Source: Saccoglossus kowalevskii (taxonomy: Eukaryota > Hemichordata > Enteropneusta > Harrimaniidae). From it: DNA of 15,904 bases. Position 1 is the first letter of the stretch, and each line of letters opens with the position of its first letter. This document shows, piece by piece, positions 10,301 to 15,904 of the stretch. The position numbers and the translations under genes were made by a program. Below the pieces are notes generated by a model. The model was not told the DNA's origin. It did not search any database and saw only the letters and a list, made by a program, of their open reading frames with translations. The stretch covers positions 149,797-165,700 of the forward strand of contig NW_003141818.1 in assembly GCF_000003605.2 (NCBI RefSeq), read 5' to 3'.

Positions 10301-11260
10301 AATTACCTTTTAATCTATCGATTTTGTCGTTCGTTATCTTTTCCTTAAACTTTCCAGCACTGTGAGCATAGAAGGTAAAAACAATTTGTTCAAGAACGTT
10401 GGCTTGTTGGAAATAAATGTACTGAAGTCAAAACAAACACCACTGGCATTATTTGCGCTGTCGCAAAAGAAACTTTCAGAAAAATAGCAGTGTTGCTGAT
10501 TAGTTTTCTTTGGTTTATTTAGGATTTGCCATTGTGCTGAATTATTATGGATTGTGATAATTCTGAACAAACGTGAATATTTATGGATCCACTCATGTGA
10601 ATTCACTTTAGAAAATTCAAATTTCAATCATTATATATGAAATGTAGTAATAAATCAACAAGTATAAGTATACATGATTGAGTAAATTATGTAAAAAGAT
10701 GAATATTGGGTGGAAGTTGTACTACCGGTAATTATATTTCGTATTGCGTGTATTGTGGATTATCTTTCGGTAAAACTGAAACTTTCTTTTCTCTCCATCA
10801 TTATCTAAACTGAACAGCTTCTTCATTTCTTTTCATGTTCGGATATTACCAGTAGACAAGTTTCACTGTACATATTTTGAGATTTATATTATCAAGAAAT
10901 ATTTTAAAGTTGTTGCACTGTGTCATGTTCGATATTGAACACACAGTGATGTATGAAACTCTTTCAAATACATTGTTTGTTTACATTTTTGTTGAAATTT
11001 CAAACATGCACTGCCGAATGACTTAGTACTGTTTGTTTTCATTAAGAATGGTTACATCATGTTATCATAATGTATGATTTTATTCTCTGGCAATGACAGG
11101 TGTACTTTCAGTGGTGGTGGAATTACTAGACCCAGTGAGTTTGTTGACACTTCTTCCCTCCAGTGGATCATGTAGTTTTTTTCTGCCATACATTGAGCGG
11201 TGTTATAAGAAATACAAGGCTGAACAGTTGAAGGAAGAAATCATTCAGTTAGTCAAGTAA
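1221..11260 (+). CDS. HPS3: HPS3, BLOC-2 subunit, C-terminal half (nine exons, spliced, 5' partial)
   Basis: The coding sequence joins 1221-1304, 2082-2242, 2413-2587, 3247-3345, 3743-3841, 4548-4643, 6187-6250, 6461-6666, 9032-9347 and 11100-11260, where 2082-2242 and 2413-2587 share a split codon. It gives about 486 codons with no stop until TAA at 11258. HPS3 is a cytosolic subunit of BLOC-2 (with HPS5 and HPS6), which sorts cargo to lysosome-related organelles. Against human HPS3 as I remember it, blocks match in order: GLLHYM with GLIFYI, NEDLLKLQSLLC with TEDLSKLQSLIC, LLCQSRL with VLCRTRL, DYAN with PYAN, LSVVVEL with LSIVAVEL, and FFLPYIERCYKK with FFLPYLLYCSRKK. Matches begin near human residue 610, so the N-terminal beta-propeller region is outside the window. 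No membrane segment is seen, as expected of a peripheral alpha-solenoid protein. The family call is firm; exon ends rest on GT-AG signals and phase agreement. Confidence 0.87.
1305..2081 (+). other. HPS3 intron a
   Basis: AT-rich intron with no recognisable exon. Two related 22-base segments lie 189 bases apart at 1757-1778 and 1946-1967, both ending CTGGTGGCCAT and differing at three positions. They suggest an old dispersed repeat or local duplication. The intron ends at GTACTTTTCAG. Confidence 0.6.
2082..2242 (+). CDS. HPS3: HPS3 exon b
   Basis: Phase 0 start and phase 2 end (donor AA|GTAAGT). It encodes 53 complete codons, including DIILEIYNTYKP and KLSEVIL, which align with human AAKVVQMFYVAEP and PHIL. 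The last codon (AA plus A of the next exon) is Lys. Confidence 0.85.
2413..2587 (+). CDS. HPS3: HPS3 exon c
   Basis: Acceptor TTATATTCTTAG, donor CAG|GTATGC. The exon enters in phase 2 and leaves in phase 0. It encodes LDCVATSILYL and a run of four aromatic or histidine positions (VQHHHLLL). The intron before it is only 170 bases. The helical, Leu-rich composition fits the alpha-solenoid of HPS3. Confidence 0.83.
2588..3246 (+). other. HPS3 intron c, ending in a TTTG microsatellite
   Basis: No exon or clear mobile element was found. The open frame at 3021-3224 has no domain features. The pyrimidine tract before the acceptor is itself a short (TTTG)n microsatellite at about 3227-3244, ending TTTGTAG. 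Confidence 0.65.
3247..3345 (+). CDS. HPS3: HPS3 exon d
   Basis: Thirty-three codons, phase 0 to 0, donor GAT|GTAAGT. It encodes VLIEILIHLHDNNSIDM, aligning with human LLVASVLGLQKNNKIGI, a short conserved helix-loop in the solenoid. The following residues DRALDLLD match human EEADSFFKVL. Confidence 0.87.
3473..3714. mobile_element. TTAA-flanked MITE, piggyBac-like ends
   Basis: The element is 242 bases including TTAA at both ends (3473-3476 and 3711-3714). Its terminal inverted repeats are a perfect 15-base match: CCTTTTCACCACCAG at 3477-3491 and its reverse complement at 3696-3710. The interior is AT-rich and non-coding. A TTAA target duplication and a CCYT-type terminus are the hallmarks of piggyBac-derived non-autonomous elements; the superfamily is inferred from these only. 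Its right end lies 28 bases before the first base of the next HPS3 exon. Confidence 0.85.
3743..3841 (+). CDS. HPS3: HPS3 exon e
   Basis: Thirty-three codons, phase 0 to 0, between acceptor TTCATTTATAG and donor CTG|GTAAGT. It encodes HIRNYLEALISANERE and ends PKVL, which continues as ELLLRIYLDRL in the next exon, aligning with human [20 protein letters not shown]. The length of exactly 99 bases equals that of exon d. Confidence 0.85.
3842..4547 (+). other. HPS3 intron e
   Basis: AT-rich intron of about 700 bases. The open frames at 4313-4504 (-) and 4366-4581 (+) have no family features and are chance frames. It ends at the acceptor GATTTTTCCAG. Confidence 0.6.
4548..4643 (+). CDS. HPS3: HPS3 exon f, whose 3' end seeds a minisatellite
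   Basis: Thirty-two codons, phase 0 to 0. The first part, ELLLRIYLDRL, is conserved helix. From DPFAGSPAKTHPHSHV onward it is a poorly conserved linker, at the same place as the human linker after YIWRL. The last 43 bases of this exon together with the donor GTAAGTAAAG form the first copy of the tandem array that follows. The donor at 4644 is chosen because it keeps phase 0 with exon g. Use of the second copy's donor GTGAGT at 4698 would add 18 codons in frame. Confidence 0.82.
4601..5953. repeat. 56-base minisatellite, about 24 copies, each with a 5' splice site
   Basis: Each unit reads CTGGCAGTCCAGCCAAGACA, CACCCACACTCACATGTG, then the donor GTAAGTAAAG and TCCATTTG. I counted 24 copies of the ATGTG|GT junction. 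Twenty are exactly GTAAGT, one is GTGAGT (copy 2), and three are weakened (GTAAAT copy 4, GTAAGC copy 14, GTACAT copy 19). The first copy lies half inside HPS3 exon f, so the array arose from an exon-intron boundary. Copy 2 is 54 bases and in frame; copy 14 has lost several bases of the CCCACACTC part. The last copy breaks down at about 5953. The - strand open frames of about 70 to 87 codons here are repeat artefacts. Confidence 0.96.
6187..6250 (+). CDS. HPS3: HPS3 exon g
   Basis: Acceptor TTTTCATCATTTCAG, donor AAAG|GTATGT. It enters in phase 0 and leaves in phase 1, coding 21 codons plus one base. The encoded RYIWLDELPPF aligns with human HPS3 LIYPWVHVV. This is the acceptor to which one of the repeated donors upstream must be joined. 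Confidence 0.8.
6461..6666 (+). CDS. HPS3: HPS3 exon h, Ser-rich linker and Cys cluster
   Basis: Acceptor GTTTCTAACTAG, donor CAG|GTACAT. It enters in phase 1 (Gly split) and leaves in phase 0. About 50 residues are rich in Ser, Thr, Pro and Arg and look disordered. They are followed by EPCPCCCC and then NEDLLKLQ, which matches human TEDLSKLQ. The linker and the Cys cluster have no counterpart in human HPS3 as I recall it, so this homologue carries a lineage-specific insertion here. An alternative is that part of the exon is spliced out, but I see no internal donor-acceptor pair that keeps the frame. Confidence 0.8.
6673..6795. mobile_element. Short MITE with 17-base TTAA-ended inverted repeats
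   Basis: The left end TTAAAGGGCGGTGGTCG (6673-6689) and the reverse complement of the right end TTAAAGCGCGGTGGTCG (6779-6795) differ at one base, and looser inverted similarity continues inward for roughly another 20 bases. The element is 123 bases including TTAA at both ends and is much richer in G and C at its termini than the surrounding intron. It begins six bases after the HPS3 donor at 6667. A TTAA-targeting transposase is inferred, but the termini differ from the element at 3473. Confidence 0.78.
7328..7896. mobile_element. MITE-like element, copy A (about 560 bases)
   Basis: The left end GCTGCCATGTGTGAAACACA and the following CTTTGCAGTTAGT match the left end of the element at 8446. 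The right end TTCAATACTCTCAGCACA then TTCTTTCTAAG matches its right end. The interior contains degenerate modules with CAATGAA, TTTGGTACAT or TTTGTACATAGATGCT, and GTTCCACAGATATC, seen two or more times per element. It also holds a GTAT microsatellite. No transposase frame is present. The exact ends are uncertain because no clear target duplication is visible. Confidence 0.7.
7376..7417. repeat. (GTAT)n microsatellite
   Basis: About ten tandem GTAT units lie inside element copy A. The - strand frame across it gives a YIHT repeat that is an artefact. Confidence 0.95.
8446..9014. mobile_element. MITE-like element, copy B (about 555 bases)
   Basis: Termini are inverted: ACTCCCGTGTAC at 8446 and GCACACGGGAGT ending at 9000, an imperfect match of about 12 bases. 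The interior holds repeated modules around CATTTCAATGAAATTTGGTA and TTCATATTAATT, as in copy A, in the same orientation and of nearly the same length. Similarity to copy A continues past the inverted repeat into TTCTTTCTAAG. That stretch then serves as part of the pyrimidine-rich region before the HPS3 acceptor at 9031. Confidence 0.72.
9032..9347 (+). CDS. HPS3: HPS3 exon i
   Basis: It enters in phase 0 and leaves in phase 1 (GAA G|GTAATT). The 105 codons include SLLCWKSV, LELLCQSRLNI and ILDYANSMALWE, matching human QSLIC, HVLCRTRL and VIPYANHELKEE in order and spacing. The donor at 9348 is chosen because it joins the last exon in frame. A second donor, AAAG|GTAATG at 9374, would join in phase 0 and meet a TAG within ten codons of the last exon, giving a protein without the conserved C-terminus. 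An N-glycosylation-like or signal sequence is not expected for this cytosolic protein. Confidence 0.88.
10916..10948. repeat. Hairpin with 12 paired bases
   Basis: CACTGTGT, a three-base bulge, GTTC, a six-base loop, then GAAC and ACACAGTG form a perfect stem apart from the bulge. It lies at the left edge of a sequence related to the small MITE, so it is most likely a transposon terminus remnant and not a functional RNA. Confidence 0.6.
10925..11025. mobile_element. Decayed relative of the small MITE
   Basis: It shares with 6702-6775 the ordered blocks TGTTCGATAT, ACATTGTTTGTTTACAT (one mismatch), and GAAATTTCAAACATGCACTGC against GAAATTCGAACATGCGCTGC. The outer GC-rich inverted repeats and the TTAA ends are not preserved, so the boundaries are approximate. 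Confidence 0.55.
11100..11260 (+). CDS. HPS3: HPS3 last exon with stop
   Basis: It enters in phase 1 (Gly split) and encodes 53 codons ending at TAA 11258-11260. VLSVVVELLD, LLTLLP and CSFFLPYIERCYKK match the extreme C-terminus of human HPS3 (LSIVAVELE, NVLPEDG, TFFLPYLLYC, RKK). Human HPS3 ends four residues after this point with a KKPL-type dilysine signal. Here the chain continues for about 15 mostly charged residues to end in QLVK. Confidence 0.88.
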
Positions 11261-11575
11261 AAACTGCAAGGTCAGAAATGCCATCATTTTTTTCTACAAA
11301 AATATTGGTGCCTTATTTTGCTCATTTTTACTTATTTGTTTTATTAATTTTTGACCATATGGTTGTAATTTTCAATTGCATACACATTTTGATAGACATT
11401 TTTGAAACAGTTTAGAAAACGATTCATGGCAATATTTTTTTTTTAAGGTGCAAATATTGACTTTTGCGTTGAAGTGATTCATTGCCATGGTAAAATCTTA
11501 CGTACACAAATCATGTTCACTATTAAATATATAATGAAGTTAAATATTTCAATAAAAACACTTTCATAACATTTT
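11261..11575 (+). other. HPS3: HPS3 3' UTR
   Basis: AT-rich, non-coding sequence from the stop codon to the expected cleavage zone 15 to 25 bases beyond the AATAAA at 11551. No element was recognised. Confidence 0.65.
11551..11556 (+). terminator. Polyadenylation signal of HPS3
   Basis: AATAAA about 290 bases after the stop codon, followed by a T-rich stretch (CATTTTTTTAG) within 25 bases. It is the first canonical hexamer on the + strand after the stop. Confidence 0.7.
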
Positions 11576-11583
11576 TTTAGTAT

Positions 11584-11589
11584 TTTATT
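11584..11589 (-). terminator. Polyadenylation signal of the TSP1-repeat gene
   Basis: TTTATT on the + strand reads AATAAA on the - strand, about 120 bases after the TSP1 gene's stop. Another AATAAA overlaps the stop codon itself (11704-11709). Cleavage from either places the end of this transcript close to, or over, the HPS3 3' end. Confidence 0.55.
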
Positions 11590-11707
11590 AAATATTTAAT
11601 TATTACTACATTATTATTGAGCACTATATAAATGAATATATAAAAAAAAACAATATTACAAATAAATCTATGAAAAGAAACCAAATAAAACAAGAAAAAA
11701 ATCTTTA

Positions 11708-11874
11708 TTAGCGGGTGTAGATTGTTGGACATTTTTTGATGAGACATGGCTTTTGTTGTTGGTTTGGTCCACTACATATGTTGTCTTTGCATAAACGTTG
11801 ACGGAATTGCTGACCTACGCCACACGTATTGGTACATGTGCCCCAGTGACTCCAAGTACTCCAAACACCACTCC
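11708..11874 (-). CDS. Last TSP1 exon with stop
   Basis: Acceptor CTATTTTCAG on the - strand. It encodes VWSTWSHWGTCTNTCGVG, RQRLC, NIC, KPC and KKCP, a full six-cysteine TSP1 repeat, then five residues (TIYTR) and TAA. A second TAA follows in frame, overlapping an AATAAA hexamer. Confidence 0.87.
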
Positions 11875-14800
11875 CTGAAAATAGAAGTAGTAAAATAATT
11901 GTGTAAACTTATAAAACTCAAAAATTAGTTTTTATACTGGACATAGTTAACAGGTTGAGACGTTTTGATTAAACATAAAAAACGATTGATATTTTGCCAG
12001 AAATCGTAGAGATTTGATTATAGCAATTTTGGATTATGGCTGGTCTACCGTGTGTACAAGTATCTGAGGGTGCTCACGCAACCCATTCACCAAAATTTAT
12101 TGCTATAATTCAGATTGAAAAAATGGTTGGGGAGGTGAGGTGGGTTGTAAGTATTTTCTTAAGTTGTATAAATTTTAGTTAAGACTCTGTGCAACCCAAT
12201 CTTTTCCATATAGACTAGAGCATTACAAAAAATACACTGTCATTTAAAGTCCACCTTTAAACAAAAATACATGTACTGTCTCAAATGTTCATATACTTAT
12301 GAAATTGGTTTACTAAGTTACTAGTGAATTTATAAACATTGGCAAAGCCTATAATGTATATGATTGTCTATATTTGAATACAAATAGGGCAGTTATTGGC
12401 TTTTTCTAGTTTCTTTTTTTTTTTCTTGTCTGTGTATTTGTAATTTTGAAATGAAATAAAATTACTTTAAATATAAAAAAAAAAAACATTGGCATAATTG
12501 TTAGACAAACCTGTAGATTTAATGTCACCAAAATAAACAGTTGTACTACCAATACAACATACTTAATAATTCACCTGTCGTTGTCATATTTTACATATTC
12601 AACAAGGGATGGAAATGGAAATATTTCAAATGCAGTTGATGTGTACACAATTAGCTGAATGTTTACATAGTGGAGATGGTGGTTTAACAGAATTTCCAAA
12701 ATTTAGTCATCATATCATGCGGTACTGAACTGACCATATATTTGAAAGAATTGTATGTGGTTAAGGGAAATAATATCACTACATCTATAATATTTTCCTC
12801 GGTTATTACGTACCCTGTCGTGCAAGGAGGGGCTCAGGGTTAAAAACCATCAAACCAGAAACTGTAACCTTTTCAGTAAAAACCTGGTGAAAGTCTACTC
12901 TCAACGAAGGAGAGCCATCGTGTGGAGGAGCTGTTAAAAGAGGCCAGGAGTTGGCTTTTTCACATAAGTCTACGGGAAGTACATGTTACCTTACAGAAAC
13001 ACCTTTTAGATGGGGTTTTTTGTACAAAAAATAGCAAAACAAACTGTTGACAATGATATGAGTTAAAAATTGATGGCTACGTTCTTTGGCTTTCCTGTGA
13101 TCCTGAGAATAGATTGATCAAGTTTTCTTGGCAAATCAAAAAGCTCTAAAAACACTCAATCTTAATTAAACTGCGTTATAACCACACGTAACGATTCTCA
13201 GTAACACTGAAGCAGTCTGGCGATAGATTTGGACATTAACAGGTTGCCTGAACACCCACAAACACCCGCAGTTGAATACATGGTGACCCCTTTTGAACTC
13301 TAAAAAAATGGGTGTTTTCAGATCTCAGGATCTTTATCCTTTAAAATCTTTTAATTAAAATGTCTTCAATAAAAAACTTACCATAACAAGGATCATTATT
13401 TTTACCACATGATTTGTGTTCTCTGGTCTTTCCTGGACATTTTTCACCTTCATTCATTGGCTCTGGGTTATTACAAACTCTGTATCTTCGACTTAATCCT
13501 TGCCCGCAGGTCACGCTACATGGTGCCCATGTTGACCAGTGACCCCAGTTACCATTTACTGTCAGTAAAATTAACATTGTGAACACTTTTGCAGTAGAAA
13601 ACATTTCTGCTTACATGCTTGTTATGAATCTCTGGGGGCGGAGCTTTGTCATAGAACATTCTATGTAATACTAAGACGCGCACCACCGTACCATGTATTT
13701 CTATGGGCTCTGTGTGAGCTGCTTTGGAACGCCAGTCAAAGAGCCGCTAAAAACAGCTGAAGTTGAGAAAACAGCACAAACTCAACTTTGAAGCAACTAT
13801 TTAGGTGTAATATTGTTACACTGTTCAGGGGAGTCTCGACAACTAGCCTAGAGTACAGTTTTCAGCCTTTGTTTTTACCATGATGGTTGCCAGGCAGTGA
13901 AAATGCCTGGATGTCTGCTCCCAAGAATATGATCAACTTTTCTAACACTACACAGTTAATTCAAATGAAATTGGCAGTCAGTGATAGTTTATTGGTAATA
14001 TATTATACAAACTTTATGTTAAATCTAATTCTAAGACATGGAAATAACTCCAAAGCACTGTAAACCATGTACAAATGTGATACAGCATCCAGAATGTTTT
14101 TGTGTAATTGTGAAATGAAATTGACCCTGCTGGTATAATATAATATCATACATATTATACAAATTTTTGTTTTGTCACCACCATACAGTACGTACTCTCA
14201 GATGGTACTTGTAGAGCTTCGATTTTGTGAGATTTTCATAAATCTGTGCAAATCATGAAATTATAAACTGAGGTCCTTAATGCTAGTTGTTCACATTGTT
14301 TGACAGGACCCGTATCAGACATGACATGTTGTGTGGGACCCAACAGCAGTTTACCACATTCTGGATCATAGAATAAATGTATGGACAATATTATTCAGGT
14401 TCATTTTGTGAAAGGTGACAAAATTGACCAATTAAATTTGTTCTGTAGATGTGATTTCACTTACCTGGACATGTGGTATTATCACCACAATTATCTATTC
14501 TATACATATCACCAATACAATAACTCCCAGAATGCAGTGGGGCAGGGTTATCACAAACTCTGACTTGTTCTCTGGTGCCACCGCATGTTTTCGAACATGG
14601 TGTCCATGGCGACCAATTTGACCATCCACCGTCAACTGAAATAGGGGAAAAAAAATGTTATTCATGATACAAGGCTTAAACTTTTGTATTCAATGTGATG
14701 AAAATTGTGCTAAGCAAACATCATTGCAACGAATACACTTTCTTACAAGTTTACATCGTCACCTGTTTTACTCTCAAGGACGAATTGTACTGAAAATACA

Positions 14801-15278
14801 ATTTAACAATCAGTATGTGAATTTGTTTGGTTTTATAACAAAATCCAGTTGCAAGTTTTATTGCTTTTATACAATATTTTTACCAAATTTTGACCGAAAC
14901 AGAAAACAACAGAAACAAAAATGCAATATTGTGGAAAGTACCAGATTTGATCCATTACAAGCACATCTCCAATAGAAAGGGCATATAAACCAAAAAATGG
15001 CTTGTTCCTCTGAATATTACTTATTTTGACCATAGAAACACCTCTGTAATTTATGTGAAATAGAACATACATGTAAACGATATAGTTAATAGAAGCCAAA
15101 GTGTCAAATTACTTACTGGGACATGGTACTGGTGTACAGATCTCTTGTTCCAGAGCTTCCCCTTCACATATCATTCCACTCTCAGGATGTGTACATAACC
15201 TTGACTTTGTTCTTGACCCAATGTCACAGGTCACACTACATGGTGACCATGGCGACCATGGAGTCCATACACTAATTG
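11708..15278 (-). CDS. Secreted protein with TSP1 repeats, C-terminal part (five exons, 5' partial)
   Basis: On the - strand the coding order is 15278-15117, 14635-14465, 13558-13382, 12969-12814, 11874-11708, ending in TAA. It gives 277 codons plus stop. Four exons encode TSP1 repeats, each with six cysteines, a WxxW or WSxW core and a CSxTC or CTNTC motif. Such repeats are extracellular, usually C-mannosylated on Trp and O-fucosylated at C-x-x-S/T-C. All internal exons are phase 1 at both ends, the classic arrangement for shuffled extracellular modules. Nothing resembling a membrane segment or GPI signal follows the last repeat. The parent could be a hemicentin-, properdin-, ADAMTS-like or coadhesin-type protein; these cannot be told apart from four repeats. 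No symbol is offered. Confidence 0.85.
11875..12813 (-). other. Intron of the TSP1 gene with a retroposed insertion
   Basis: AT-rich, no exon recognised. A short retroposed sequence at 12334-12494 is described separately. Confidence 0.55.
12334..12494 (+). mobile_element. Short retroposed insertion with poly-A and target duplication
   Basis: An 11-base direct repeat AAACATTGGCA lies at 12334-12344 and 12484-12494. Between them the sequence ends with AATAAA (12455-12460), a 14-base gap and a run of 12 A (12475-12486, partly shared with the repeat). A T-rich tract precedes the hexamer. This is the signature of a reverse-transcribed, 5'-truncated RNA 3' end. The roughly 130-base body is not recognised, so it may be a SINE, a LINE tail or a processed 3' UTR fragment. 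The A-run makes the first bases of the repeat ambiguous. Confidence 0.72.
12814..12969 (-). CDS. Probable exon without TSP1 signature
   Basis: On the - strand a 156-base open stretch lies between acceptor TACTTCCCGTAG and donor G|GTACGT. Both ends are phase 1, exactly as needed between the neighbouring TSP1 exons. It encodes DLCEKANSW, PPHDGSPSLRVDFHQV and EKVTVSGLMVFNPEPLL, with one Cys. The pattern SLRVDF...VTVSGLMVF resembles the strands of a galactose-binding-like or discoidin-like fold, but I cannot name a family. It is more GC-rich than the surrounding intron. A different acceptor, CTTTTAACAG, gives a shorter phase-1 exon starting at APPHDG. It may be a cassette exon, since skipping it keeps the frame. 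Confidence 0.6.
12970..13381 (-). other. Intron of the TSP1 gene
   Basis: About 410 bases without a recognisable exon or element. Some CACCCACAAACACCCGC sequence near 13253 is reminiscent of the C/A-rich minisatellites but is too short to classify. Confidence 0.5.
13382..13558 (-). CDS. TSP1 exon (second-last TSP1 repeat)
   Basis: Acceptor ATTTTACTGACAG and donor TATG|GTAAGT. It has 59 codons, phase 1 to 1, encoding WGHWSTWAPCSVTCGQG, RRYRVC, EKC, KSC and DPC. All six cysteines are in TSP1 order. The open frame extends upstream through the acceptor to an ATG followed by hydrophobic residues (MLILL), but that is intron read-through and not a signal peptide, since the phase-1 acceptor joins exons before and after. 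Confidence 0.88.
13559..14464 (-). other. Intron of the TSP1 gene
   Basis: It holds a less AT-rich patch at 13630-13760 (GGGGGCGGAGC, then GCGCACCACCG) that may be a mobile element of unknown type. A perfect 7-base-pair hairpin CCAGGCA/TGCCTGG lies at 13890-13910. Around 14285-14360 the - strand is open for some 50 codons but without TSP1 residues or convincing splice sites, so it is not called. Confidence 0.45.
14465..14635 (-). CDS. TSP1 exon
   Basis: Acceptor CCCCTATTTCAG, donor CCAG|GTAAGT. It has 57 codons, phase 1 to 1: WSNWSPWTPCSKTCGG, EQVRVC, SYC, IDNC and TTCP, giving six cysteines. The WSNWSPW core carries two candidate C-mannosylation sites (WxxW) and CSKTC a candidate O-fucose site; both follow from the family consensus. 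Confidence 0.9.
14636..15116 (-). other. Intron of the TSP1 gene
   Basis: AT-rich; the overlapping frames at 14655-14975 (+) and 14833-15099 (-) show no motif and are chance frames. No element recognised. Confidence 0.55.
15117..15278 (-). CDS. TSP1 exon (most upstream in the window)
   Basis: Acceptor TATGCTCTTTCAG, donor CCCA|GTAAGT. It has 54 codons, phase 1 to 1: VWTPWSPWSPCSVTCDIG, SRLC, MIC, EIC and VPCP, six cysteines. The split codon after CP joins exon 14465-14635 as Ile. Confidence 0.9.
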
Positions 15279-15382
15279 CTGAAAGAGCATAAAAAGTGGG
15301 TGTTTTTTTATTTATTAATTTTTTATCAATTTAATGGCTGAAAAGTATACCACTATCCACTACAAACAGAATTCTGTCAAAA

Positions 15383-15904
15383 TTTGCTAACACATCACCT
15401 AATGAAAGCCTCTATGGATAGACAAAGTTTGCTAACACATCACCTAATGAAAGCCTCTGGATAGCCAAAGTTTGCTAACACATCACCTGATGAAAGCCAC
15501 TATGGATAGCCAAAGTTTGCTAACACATCACATAATGAAAGCCTCTATGGATAGTCAAAGTTTGCTAACACATCACCTCATGAAAACCTCTATGGATAGC
15601 CAAAGTTTGCTAACACATCACCTGATGAAAGCCTCTATGGATAGCCAAAGTTTGCTAACACATCACCTAATGAAAACCTCTATGGATAGCCAGTTTGCTA
15701 ACACATCACCTAATGAAAGCCTCTATGGATAGTCAAAGTTTGCTAACACATCACCTAATGAAAACCTCTATGGATAGCCAAAGTTTGCTAACACATCACC
15801 TAATGAAAACCTCTATGGATGGCCAAAGTTTGCTAACACATCACCTAATGAAAGCCTCTATGGATAGCCAAAGTTTCCTAACACATCACCTGATGAAAGC
15901 CTCC
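15383..15904. repeat. 45-base minisatellite, at least 12 copies, running off the end
   Basis: The unit is CCTCTATGGATAGCCAAAGT, TTGCTAACACATCACCTAAT, GAAAG. I counted 12 TAACACATCAC cores. Variants alternate CCTAATG with CCTGATG and GAAAGCC with GAAAACC, and two copies have small deletions. Because 45 is divisible by three, the + strand stays open as a 15-residue repeat (LLTHHLMKASMDSQS). The TSP1 gene is on the other strand, where each unit carries a stop, so the array is taken as intronic. Confidence 0.95.

Larger units (their letters stand above)
9348..11099 (+). other. HPS3 intron i
   Basis: This 1.75 kb intron has a less AT-rich centre (9400-10330). The open frames at 9829-10110 (+) and 10334-10627 (-) have no recognisable motif and are treated as chance. 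A strong hairpin (10916-10948) and a sequence related to the small MITE at 6673 lie near its 3' end. The acceptor is GGCAATGACAG. Confidence 0.6.

Noticed and set aside
10334-10627. 97-codon minus-strand frame
   Set aside because: Low-complexity AT-rich coding with no motif, inside an intron of the opposite-strand gene.
13341-13604. Separate small secreted protein starting at an ATG at 13604 on the minus strand, with a hydrophobic start
   Set aside because: The hydrophobic start is intron sequence ahead of a good acceptor (13560). The TSP1 part is a phase 1-1 exon that joins its neighbours, and the C-terminal part runs past the donor at 13381.
14270-14375. Possible extra minus-strand exon
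   Set aside because: It is open for about 50 codons but lacks the Trp and Cys pattern, and I found no pair of splice sites giving phase 1-1.

Overview
The window is an AT-rich piece of a nuclear genome from an invertebrate animal. It shows GT-AG introns from under 100 bases to over 2 kb, a metazoan trafficking gene, a gene built of thrombospondin type 1 (TSP1) repeats, minisatellites, MITE-like elements and retroposon tails. A marine bilaterian such as a mollusc, hemichordate or annelid fits, but the sequence does not settle the phylum. There are no operons, Shine-Dalgarno sites, rRNAs, tRNAs or CRISPR arrays. The longest open frames lie in tandem repeats and are not genes.

Two genes converge tail to tail. 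On the + strand (1221 to 11260) are the last nine coding exons, about 486 codons, of HPS3, a subunit of BLOC-2. BLOC-2 works with HPS5 and HPS6 in sorting cargo to lysosome-related organelles. All exon phases agree, and the assembled protein matches human HPS3 in several blocks through to its C-terminus. The 5' half of the gene lies upstream of the window. On the - strand (15278 down to 11708) are the last five coding exons of a secreted TSP1-repeat protein. Four exons each encode one six-cysteine TSP1 repeat. A fifth, 156 bases long and previously easy to miss because it is short, encodes a non-TSP1 segment. All internal exons are phase 1-1. The two 3' ends nearly touch: the + strand AATAAA is at 11551 and a - strand AATAAA at 11584.

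Region by region: 1-535 is a C/A-rich minisatellite of 43 and 27 base units, with a decayed fringe to about 730. 1221-3841 holds HPS3 exons with introns, one of which carries a TTAA-flanked MITE (3473-3714). 4548-5953 is an exon whose 3' end and splice donor have been amplified about 24 times into a 56-base minisatellite. 6187-6666 holds two exons. 6667-9031 is a large intron with a 123-base TTAA-flanked MITE and two related elements of about 555 bases. 9032-11260 holds the last two HPS3 exons. 11261-11707 is shared 3' UTR and terminator space. 11708-15278 is the TSP1 gene, with a small retroposed insertion at 12334-12494. 15383-15904 is a 45-base minisatellite that runs off the end.

The most unusual feature is the HPS3 exon turned minisatellite: 24 tandem copies of a real 5' splice site, 20 of them the perfect GTAAGT, directly follow the coding sequence. 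The second copy can extend the protein in frame by 18 codons. Several mobile elements also sit within a few tens of bases of HPS3 splice sites.
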